A DNA stretch of 64,000 bases, taken from positions 124,308-188,307 of the forward strand of contig JAABSA010000002.1 of the NCBI GenBank assembly GCA_011390635.1, given 5' to 3'. Positions 57,769 through 64,000 of the stretch are shown one piece after another. Under the pieces are notes generated by a model that saw only the letters and a list, made by a program, of their open reading frames with translations, did not search any database and was not told the origin of the DNA. Source of the stretch: Desulfotignum sp. (GTDB taxonomy: Bacteria > Desulfobacterota > Desulfobacteria > Desulfobacterales > Desulfobacteraceae). A program made the translations under genes and the position numbers. Positions within the stretch are counted from its first letter, which is position 1; every line of letters begins with the position of its first letter.

Positions 57769-58962
57769 TCACGCCTTTAACAAAGAATACACCTGCAAAG
57801 GCTGTGTAATCCCTTTTACCTGCACCTTTTTTTTGTCATATACCGGCCACAGCCCGTCTATCAGGTCTTTGGTGGCCTGGCTGATGAGGATATCGCCGCC
57901 TGTGGCAAGATCTGACAACCGGGAGGCAATGTTGGTCACGGACCCGGATGCGGTGAAGGTCATACGGGTATCCAGAAGTCCTTTGAACCGGGTCATTCCC
58001 ACTAAGGCGGTGCCGGAATTGATCCCCATATTTACCTCCATGGGAACCGCCATGCCTGAAAGGATGTTTTCTTTGGAAAGGGACTGGTTGACAGACCGGT
58101 TTCTGGCAGCGATCTCAAAGGCAGCCTTCACTGCGTTCATGGCATTGGTTTTTGGATCATGGTCCTTGAAAATAATCATGAATGCATCCCCGCTGGTCTC
58201 GTTTATCTCACCATGGGAACGGTGGATGGGATCCACAAAACTGGAAAACATCTTTTCAATGATGGCATTCATCTCTTCTTCAGACCGGGTGGCGCTCAAC
58301 GCGGTATACCCTTCCAGATCCAGAAACAGAACGCTCACCTGTTTCTGCTCTTTTTCCCGGGTCAGCAGATCCGGGCTCTTGTCTGCCATCCGGCGCACAG
58401 ATCCAGGTACAAAAGGAGACAGGTTTGCCAGGGTCCTGCTGATGCGGATTTTTTCTCTGGTCATTTCCCATTGCCGTTTGGCATTTATTATGATGGTACC
58501 CAGAATACCGGCAAAATCGCGTATCAGATAAAAATCTTTGCGGGTATACCGGGTCAAGGGCTGGATCACGACACTGATAATGGCCAGCACCCGATCTTCC
58601 ACAAACACCGGCATGGCATATTCCGGACCCACTGCCACCAGGGTCCCGTCCGGTCTGACAACCGGTTCACTTTTCGACACCACCACGGCTTTTTTTTTCC
58701 TGATGGCCCGCTGCACTGCAGGCCGGTCCCGTTTGCAGGACTGGCAGCTCACAGGACGTTCATACAACGCACATTGCAGGGGGCTTGTATACTGCTCGGC
58801 ATCAGGATCCAAGAGCAGCACGCACACCTCCATGGCGCTGGGAATAAGGGTGCGCAAATCTTCCCTCACCGTTTCAATGATCTCACTGACCTCCATGAGC
58901 GGGGCGATTTTTTTGATCAGGTCCTGCTGGACATGGAACCGTTCTTTATAATAATGGTCCAT
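57769..58962 (-). CDS. GAF-domain class III nucleotidyl cyclase
   Basis: The 397-residue protein has an N-terminal GAF domain (about residues 10-165) containing the unusual SCQSCKRDR cysteine pair, and a C-terminal class III cyclase domain. The first metal Asp is in LFLDLEGYT and the second in ETSGDAFMI. The substrate-choosing position in TASGSVTN is Ser rather than Asp or Thr. The transition-state Asn and Arg are kept in TNIASRL. It probably makes cAMP in response to a small-molecule or redox signal (inference). Confidence 0.85.
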   Translation of the reverse strand: MDHYYKERFHVQQDLIKKIAPLMEVSEIIETVREDLRTLIPSAMEVCVLLLDPDAEQYTSPLQCALYERPVSCQSCKRDRPAVQRAIRKKKAVVVSKSEPVVRPDGTLVAVGPEYAMPVFVEDRVLAIISVVIQPLTRYTRKDFYLIRDFAGILGTIIINAKRQWEMTREKIRISRTLANLSPFVPGSVRRMADKSPDLLTREKEQKQVSVLFLDLEGYTALSATRSEEEMNAIIEKMFSSFVDPIHRSHGEINETSGDAFMIIFKDHDPKTNAMNAVKAAFEIAARNRSVNQSLSKENILSGMAVPMEVNMGINSGTALVGMTRFKGLLDTRMTFTASGSVTNIASRLSDLATGGDILISQATKDLIDGLWPVYDKKKVQVKGITQPLQVYSLLKA

Positions 58963-59020
58963 TTTGTGGCCTTTTTTTGTGTTTTTCCTCGGGTTATATC
59001 CCCCAAAAGGACAGAGCTGA

Positions 59021-59102
59021 TTGGTGCCTTACTCCTCAGTTCCTGTCAAAAAAACAAGAAAATGAGGGGGCACTTGGGTTGCGGGTTTCCCTGGTTAGAA
59101 TC
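59021..59102 (+). repeat. Copy 2 of the dispersed hairpin-bearing repeat
   Basis: It matches 17651-17733 in the same plus orientation: GGTGCC...CAGTTCCTGT, an A-rich loop, ACAAGAAAATGAGG, GGGCAC, then TTGGGTTGCGG, TTTCCC and GTTAG. It lies between the PagL-like gene stop (10 bases away) and the cyclase gene, both on the minus strand. Confidence 0.75.
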
Positions 59103-59111
59103 GGTCTGGTT

Positions 59112-59654
59112 TTAAAAATGCCAGGCCACCGTGCCCAGCCAGATATCAATACCGTCATTGGGTGATTTGATGGAGGCATTAGAATAATGCATGTACCCCA
59201 GCTTGATGTCAACACGATTAATGATAAAACCCATGCCGATGCGGTTTTCAAACTGAAAATTGGTGGACAGATTCCGGTCCGCGATGGTGTAGTCATCAAT
59301 ACAGGCTGCCCCGATGCCGCCTTCCACATACGGGGTGATACCCCTGGAGCCTCCCGCACTGAAAGAATAGACAAATACCGGAGAAAATGCCACGCCATGG
59401 ATTTTTTCACCCGATTTTTCCCACAGATTACAGGACAGTTCAAAATAACCGGACAAAACCCCCATACGGGAGTCAAACCAGCGGGAGGAAAATTGTTTGT
59501 GCACACCCAAGCGGTAAATACCAATATTGTCCGGGCTCTGTCCATACCCCGCCAAAATGCCATACCCCGGCGGGCCTGCCATGGCACTGGTACAAAAAAC
59601 CAATGCGCTTACAACAAAACCTGCACATACTGCCGGCAGAAACCTTTTTTTCAT
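59112..59654 (-). CDS. PagL-like lipid A deacylase / outer-membrane barrel
   Basis: The 180-residue protein has a signal peptide (cleavage near AMA, residue 26), a pattern of eight short strands and the motif HYSNASIKSPNDGID near the end, followed by a terminal WHF. PagL removes the 3-O acyl chain of lipid A using His, Ser and Glu; His and Ser are present with the right spacing, and the Glu position reads Asp. It may alternatively be a non-catalytic relative. Confidence 0.75.
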   Translation of the reverse strand: MKKRFLPAVCAGFVVSALVFCTSAMAGPPGYGILAGYGQSPDNIGIYRLGVHKQFSSRWFDSRMGVLSGYFELSCNLWEKSGEKIHGVAFSPVFVYSFSAGGSRGITPYVEGGIGAACIDDYTIADRNLSTNFQFENRIGMGFIINRVDIKLGYMHYSNASIKSPNDGIDIWLGTVAWHF

Positions 59655-59944
59655 CCTGTTTTTTCCCTTCCTTTCATTTTTTTAATGCATTAGCGTACTT
59701 TTGCCAGACATCTGAATTCTGTAAATGTAAAAAGATATTATGGATACCGTAAATTGTAAGAAAAAGAAAGATACAATCCGGTTTTTGGCCGCGCGTATTC
59801 TTTTTGTGTAAGAATCAGGAAGGTGCCCCGGTATTGCTGAAAGCATGCTTTTACCCTTGACATACAATTTGAGTAAGTTTATATCCTTCTAACAATTATC
59901 ACGGGCAGTATTGCTGAACAAACCAGGAAAGTTGCATAATAGAT
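59655..59944. other. Intergenic region ahead of the dsr locus
   Basis: No gene is seen in these 290 bases. They hold the palindrome AAAGCATGCTTT (59840-59851), the dsr promoter (59857-59885) and two copies of GTATTGCTGAA (59831-59841 and 59908-59918) on either side of it. Confidence 0.7.
59857..59885 (+). promoter_or_regulatory. Promoter of the dsrMKJO locus
   Basis: A perfect TTGACA (59857-59862), 17 bases and TATATC (59880-59885) end 59 bases before the first start codon. The 12-base palindrome directly upstream of -35 and the flanking 11-base direct repeats are candidate control sites. Confidence 0.6.
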
Positions 59945-60460
59945 ATGACCATCAAACAATGCCTTACAGACAACCACACCCTGTTGCTGAAAAAATGGTT
60001 TAAGGCAACCATCGATACCTACCCGGCCCAGAGTGCCAGGATTCTGGGCAAAGATGCCGACCGGTTTGACAACCCGGTGGGCGCGGTCACCAGAGAAACG
60101 CTGGAAGATATACTGCACCTTCTGGCATCCGATTATACCAGTGAGACCCTTGAAAAAGCATTGGACCCCGTTATCCGGATCCGGGCGGTCCAGGCCTTTT
60201 CCGCAGCCGAGGCAGTCAGCTTTATTTTTGCCCTCAAAGACATTGGTGAAACAGTCATGGATTCAGCCCTTGTCCGGGAGTTCGACCGGATGGTGGACCA
60301 GGTCGTTCTGGCAGGGTTCAACCGGCTGATGAAATGCAGAGAAGATATATTCCTTTTAAAGGCCACGGAAAGCAAACGGCGCATTCATGCGGCCTTTGAA
60401 AGGGCAGGTTTGGTACAGGAGCTCAAGGAGGAGGACCTGCTTGGCTCAAAAAAATCTTAA
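59945..60460 (+). CDS. RsbRD_N-like helical protein in front of dsrM
   Basis: The 171-residue all-helical protein (LTDNHTLLLKKWFKATIDTYP start, FDRMVDQVVLAGFNRLMKCREDI later) resembles the RsbT co-antagonist N-terminal domain family (PF14361), which has a globin-like sensor fold. No STAS domain follows. It is the first gene after the dsr promoter and 54 bases before dsrM, so a sensing or assembly role for the Dsr complex is suggested by context. Confidence 0.7.
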   Translation: MTIKQCLTDNHTLLLKKWFKATIDTYPAQSARILGKDADRFDNPVGAVTRETLEDILHLLASDYTSETLEKALDPVIRIRAVQAFSAAEAVSFIFALKDIGETVMDSALVREFDRMVDQVVLAGFNRLMKCREDIFLLKATESKRRIHAAFERAGLVQELKEEDLLGSKKS

Positions 60461-60514
60461 CCTGCATGACAAAATTCAGGTTTGTCATGCAACCAATCAA
60501 GAGGTGGTTATAAC

Positions 60515-61519
60515 ATGACACAAAAGTACTTGATCCCCCTGGCAGCAGTTTTTCTGCTTTTTCTAGTGGCCTACACAGGGGCGGGAGCAGGGCTTGGGTG
60601 GTTCTTCGGGATTGTGTTCCCGTATCTGGCGATCATTGCCTTTCTGGTCGGCTTTGTCATTAAAGTGATGGGTTGGGCAGCCTCTGCGGTTCCCTTCAGA
60701 ATCCCCACAACCTGCGGACAGCAGAAGTCACTTGACTGGATACAACAGAACCGCATTGACAACCCTGACACCACGCTCGGTGTGTTCGTACGGATGTTGC
60801 TTGAAATATTTACGTTCAGGTCTCTGTTCCGTAACACCAAAGCCGCTTTCAACCGCAATGCCTCCAACCGTATCACCTATTCCTGGGAAATTTTTCTGTG
60901 GGTGGCGGCCCTGGCATTTCACTACGCATTTCTGGTGGTACTGCTGCGGCATTTCAGATTTTTTACCTCCCCGGTACCCGGGGTTGTGCAGTTTTTGGAA
61001 GCCCTTGACGGTATCGTCCAGGTGGGGCTGCCCGGGCTGTTTTTATCCGGCGTGGTCCTGCCGGCAGCGGTCCTGTTTCTTCTGGCGCGCCGGCTGTTTG
61101 ACGCAAAGCTAAGATACATATCCCAGGCATCTGATTACTTCCCCTTGTTTCTGATACTGGGCATTGCCGCCACAGGGATTTCCATGCGGTATTTCACCAA
61201 AGTGGATGTGACCGGCATCAAAGAGATGACCATGGGACTGGTCACCCTCAGTCCCACCATACCCGACGGTATCGGCGGACTGTTTTACGGCCACCTCTTT
61301 CTGGTGAGCATTCTTTTTGCCTATTTTCCGGCAAGCAAGCTCATGCATCTGGGCGGCGTATTTTTAAGTCCCACCCGGAACATGGCCAATAACACCCGGG
61401 CCAAAAGACATGTGAACCCCTGGAATTATGATGTGCCTATACACACCTACCAGGATTACGAAGATCACTTCAGAGACAAAATGATTGAAGCTGGGCTGCC
61501 AGTGGACAAGAAGGAGTAA
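60515..61519 (+). CDS. dsrM: Dsr complex membrane subunit DsrM
   Basis: DsrM is the NarI-like b-type cytochrome of the DsrMKJOP complex, thought to exchange electrons with menaquinone. The 334-residue protein has several membrane helices with His residues placed for haem b (AFHYAFLVVLLRHFRF, FYGHLF). AGAGGTGG supports ATG 60515. It is followed after three bases by dsrK. Confidence 0.95.
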   Translation: MTQKYLIPLAAVFLLFLVAYTGAGAGLGWFFGIVFPYLAIIAFLVGFVIKVMGWAASAVPFRIPTTCGQQKSLDWIQQNRIDNPDTTLGVFVRMLLEIFTFRSLFRNTKAAFNRNASNRITYSWEIFLWVAALAFHYAFLVVLLRHFRFFTSPVPGVVQFLEALDGIVQVGLPGLFLSGVVLPAAVLFLLARRLFDAKLRYISQASDYFPLFLILGIAATGISMRYFTKVDVTGIKEMTMGLVTLSPTIPDGIGGLFYGHLFLVSILFAYFPASKLMHLGGVFLSPTRNMANNTRAKRHVNPWNYDVPIHTYQDYEDHFRDKMIEAGLPVDKKE

Positions 61520-61522
61520 TCA

Positions 61523-63172
61523 ATGGCCGACGAACTAACACCGGATGAATTACTGGATAAAATAGACTATGGTGCGGATTCGGGCAATTGGATGGATACC
61601 ACCAAATCCGTTCAGATCCGGCCGGGCATGTACTGCTATGCAGCAAAAGCGGAAAGCGTGGAAACCCTGGGGCTGCCCAATGCCAGGCCATGGAACCCCG
61701 TAGAGGAAGACTGGAAGCTGCCCGACGACTGGCAGCAAATATTGCACAACGGCATCAAGGAACGACTGGAACGGTTCAGGACATTCAAGATATTCATGGA
61801 TGTCTGTGTGCGCTGCGGTGCCTGTGCGGACAAATGCCATTTCTTTTTGGGCACCGGCGATCCCAAAAACATGCCGGTGCTCCGGGCCGAGCTGCTCAGA
61901 TCTGTGTACAGAAATGATTTTACCACCGCAGGAAAAATCCTGCAAAACATACCCGGTGGACAGCGCCTGGGGGGAAACCGCCCCCTGACCCTGGATGTCC
62001 TCAAGGAGATGTGGTATTATTTTTTCCAGTGCACGGAATGCCGCAGATGTTCCGTGTTCTGCCCCTACGGCATTGACACGGCGGAAATCACCATCATGGC
62101 AAGAGAATTGTTCAACCTTATCGGGCTGAACATCGACTGGATCGCCACCCCGGTGTCCAACTGCTACCAGACCGGCAACCATTTGGGGATTCAGCCCCAT
62201 GCGTTCAAGGATATGCTGGAATTTTTTGTGGAGGACTTGGAAGACATCACCGGTGTGGACTGCACCCCCAATTTCCAGAAAAAAGGGGCGGACATTTTGT
62301 TCATCACCCCGTCAGGGGATGTATTTGCCGATCCCGGCACCTATACCTGCCAGGGATATCTGATCCTGTTCAAATACCTGAAAGACAAATACGGCCTGGA
62401 TGTCACCTGGTCCACTTACGCATCAGAGGGCGGCAACTTCGGGTTCTTTACCTCCCATGAAACCATGAAGCGGCTCAACGCCAAAATGTATGCCGAAGCA
62501 AAACGCCTGGGGGTCAAATGGATCCTTGGGGGAGAATGCGGCCACATGTGGCGGGTGATCCACCAGTACATGGACACCATGAACGGACCTGCCGACTTTC
62601 TGGAAGTGCCGGTGAATCCCATCACCGGAACAAGATTTACCAATGCCGCCTCCACCAAGATGGTGCATATCACGGAATTCACCGCCGATCTGATCAAGCA
62701 TGGCAAGCTGGAACTGGACAAGGGCAGGAACGCAAACCGGATCATGACCTTCCATGATTCATGCAACCCTGCCAGGGGCATGGGCCTTCTGGACGAGCCC
62801 CGGTATGTGATCAACAATGTGTGTGACAATTTCTATGAAATGCCGCCCAACACCATTCGTGAAAACACCTTTTGCTGCGGGTCCGGCGCCGGTCTCAATG
62901 CCGGTGAAAACATGGAGCTGCGCATGGCGGGAGCATTGCCCCGGGCCACGGCATTGAAACATGTTCATGAAAAATACGGGGTCAACACCCTGGGCACCAT
63001 TTGTGCCATCGACCGGGCAGCCTTATCCACCCTGTGTGAATACTGGGTGCCGGAAGTGGAAGTGGCCGGCATACACGAACTGGTGGGCAACGCGTTGATC
63101 CTGCCGGGTGAAAAAGAACGGACCGAAGACCTGAGAATGGAACCCCTGCCAGGTTGCGAGGAGGAGGAATAA
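61523..63172 (+). CDS. dsrK: Dsr complex iron-sulfur subunit DsrK
   Basis: DsrK is an HdrD-like cytoplasmic protein thought to reduce the DsrC disulfide/trisulfide. The 549-residue protein has two 4Fe-4S motifs (Cys95, 98, 101, 105 and Cys170, 173, 176, 180) and a C-terminal CCG-type site (HDSCNPARGM, then FCCGSGAGL). It is one base from dsrJ. Confidence 0.97.
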   Translation: MADELTPDELLDKIDYGADSGNWMDTTKSVQIRPGMYCYAAKAESVETLGLPNARPWNPVEEDWKLPDDWQQILHNGIKERLERFRTFKIFMDVCVRCGACADKCHFFLGTGDPKNMPVLRAELLRSVYRNDFTTAGKILQNIPGGQRLGGNRPLTLDVLKEMWYYFFQCTECRRCSVFCPYGIDTAEITIMARELFNLIGLNIDWIATPVSNCYQTGNHLGIQPHAFKDMLEFFVEDLEDITGVDCTPNFQKKGADILFITPSGDVFADPGTYTCQGYLILFKYLKDKYGLDVTWSTYASEGGNFGFFTSHETMKRLNAKMYAEAKRLGVKWILGGECGHMWRVIHQYMDTMNGPADFLEVPVNPITGTRFTNAASTKMVHITEFTADLIKHGKLELDKGRNANRIMTFHDSCNPARGMGLLDEPRYVINNVCDNFYEMPPNTIRENTFCCGSGAGLNAGENMELRMAGALPRATALKHVHEKYGVNTLGTICAIDRAALSTLCEYWVPEVEVAGIHELVGNALILPGEKERTEDLRMEPLPGCEEEE

Positions 63173-63173
63173 A

Positions 63174-63569
63174 ATGACAAAAAATATGATTATGGGCGGA
63201 CTGGCTGTCTTTGTTCTGGCCGTGCTCTCACCTTTCTGGTTCAACATGGTGACCACCACCCAGGCGGCACCCGAACCGGAACTGCTGGGCAACGCCAAGA
63301 AAGCCACAAAATGTGTTCTGGATAAATATGACATGCGGGCCAACCACATGTCTTTGCTGGATGAATGGCGGGATGCGGTGGTGCGTGATGCCGACCGGAT
63401 CTACGTGGCTGCCAACGGCAAATCCTTTAACATGAGCCTGTCAACAGGGGAAAATTCCTGCCTGGGCTGCCATGAAGACAAGGCCAAATTCTGTGACTCC
63501 TGTCATAACTATACATCGGTAAACCCCTATTGCTGGGAGTGTCACACAAACCCCAAGGAGATTGAATGA
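63174..63569 (+). CDS. dsrJ: Dsr complex triheme cytochrome c DsrJ
   Basis: The 131-residue protein has an N-terminal signal anchor (residues 7-25) and three haem c sites: CLGCH (96-100), CDSCH (107-111) and CWECH (120-124). Cys47 in TKCVLDKYDMRANHM matches the conserved cysteine that is a distal haem ligand in characterised DsrJ. AGGAGGAGG lies before the start. It acts in the periplasm. Confidence 0.97.
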   Translation: MTKNMIMGGLAVFVLAVLSPFWFNMVTTTQAAPEPELLGNAKKATKCVLDKYDMRANHMSLLDEWRDAVVRDADRIYVAANGKSFNMSLSTGENSCLGCHEDKAKFCDSCHNYTSVNPYCWECHTNPKEIE

Positions 63570-64000
63570 TGGAAAAGAGCAGAAGACGCTTTCTGAAAGT
63601 TGCAGGCATTGCCGCCATCGGGTTGGGTGCTGCGCCGGCAATGAACTTTGCCGCATTGGATTCCCATGGTTCGGCCAGTGCCGTAAAAACCAAACATCCG
63701 GATGTCCTGGTTGCCAAACGATGGGGCATGGTGATTGATACAGAAAAACTCAACGATAAAATACTCAAACAGATCACCAACGCCTGTCATATCCACCATA
63801 ATGTGCCGGACTTCAACCATGAAGTGGACAAAGAAAAGTTTCCCAAAACCCGGCCGGTGAACCATAAACAGGAAATAAAATGGCTCTGGAAGGAAAAATT
63901 TCACTATGCGTTTCCGGACAAGGAAGATGAATTTCTGAATGAAAAATTCCAGAACATGTCCTTTCCGGTGCTGTGCAACCACTGCAAAAATGCGCCCTGT
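63566..64000 (+). CDS. dsrO: Dsr complex periplasmic iron-sulfur subunit DsrO (partial)
   Basis: The first 145 codons are present; the gene runs off the window. The start has the Tat motif SRRRFLK and a hydrophobic stretch. The first 4Fe-4S motif begins at the edge (CNHCKNAPC), as in DMSO-reductase-B type ferredoxins. ATG 63566 and 63569 are both in frame behind AAGGAG, overlapping the dsrJ stop. dsrP is expected next. Confidence 0.94.
   Translation, partial: MMEKSRRRFLKVAGIAAIGLGAAPAMNFAALDSHGSASAVKTKHPDVLVAKRWGMVIDTEKLNDKILKQITNACHIHHNVPDFNHEVDKEKFPKTRPVNHKQEIKWLWKEKFHYAFPDKEDEFLNEKFQNMSFPVLCNHCKNAPC

Overview
The window looks like part of the chromosome of a complete-oxidising type sulfate reducer of the Desulfobacterales (Desulfobacteraceae-like). 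The reasons are an ATP sulfurylase gene (sat) with its own promoter, a dsrMKJO(P) locus for the sulfite-reduction membrane complex running off the right edge, paired Desulfobacteraceae-type porins, gatCAB-dependent tRNA charging, and the deltaproteobacterial order ffh-rpsP-khpA-rimM-trmD-SPOUT-rplS-rnhB-yraN-rsmI. The genus is inference; no rRNA is present.

Layout. 1-3.5 kb: feoAB on the minus strand, divergent from a DtxR-type regulator that is translationally coupled to a CadC-like ArsR regulator. 3.6-8.8 kb: an RND pump, its adaptor and nth (minus). 8.8-11.5 kb: a PP-loop tRNA-thiolation-type protein, a lone receiver protein and rlmN. 11.6-17.5 kb: a ten-gene translation operon starting with ffh behind a good sigma70 promoter. 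17.7-20.1 kb: a PiT phosphate transporter fused to a PhoU-like tail. 20.2-32.4 kb: a long minus-strand block (rpmF, acpP, rpiB, glyA, dCMP deaminase, nrdR, ribD, ribE, ribBA, ribH, nusB, an MBL hydrolase, pabBC, a HAD phosphatase) that ends in front of separately promoted sat. 32.4-33.0 kb: a 540-base gap holding an unexplained strongly structured element. 33.0-34.4 kb: gltX. 34.4-40.3 kb: amrB, hypB, hicAB, hypA, tgt, queA, DUF2065 and an unknown six-helix membrane protein (minus).

40.5-46.1 kb is the most accessory-looking part: gatB, a small exported protein, an AAA ATPase/PD-(D/E)XK nuclease, a BrnTA-like toxin-antitoxin pair, and a truncated direct duplicate of the ATPase/nuclease gene on the other side of the pair. 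46.2-50.4 kb: two tandem porins and an FG-GAP repeat exported protein whose N-terminal domain is a paralogue of the small exported protein next to gatB. 50.5-57.4 kb: mutL, a small conserved gene, gatA, gatC, a SPOR protein, argS and an acidic protein. 57.5-57.7 kb: two tRNA-Ser genes. 57.8-59.7 kb: a GAF/class III cyclase and a PagL-like outer-membrane enzyme. 59.9-64.0 kb: an RsbRD_N-like gene and dsrM, dsrK, dsrJ and the start of dsrO.

How it works together: sat activates sulfate and DsrMKJOP connects menaquinone and periplasmic electrons to cytoplasmic sulfite reduction. HypA and HypB serve nickel insertion into hydrogenase. FeoAB and the metal regulators supply and sense iron for the many Fe-S proteins. 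GltX plus GatCAB makes Gln-tRNA and/or Asn-tRNA by transamidation. The least explained signals are the structured element near 32.7 kb, an 83-base hairpin-bearing repeat present at 17.7 and 59.0 kb, paired palindromes in the sat promoter, and the duplicated nuclease gene bracketing a toxin-antitoxin pair. All calls come from reading the sequence; no database search was run.
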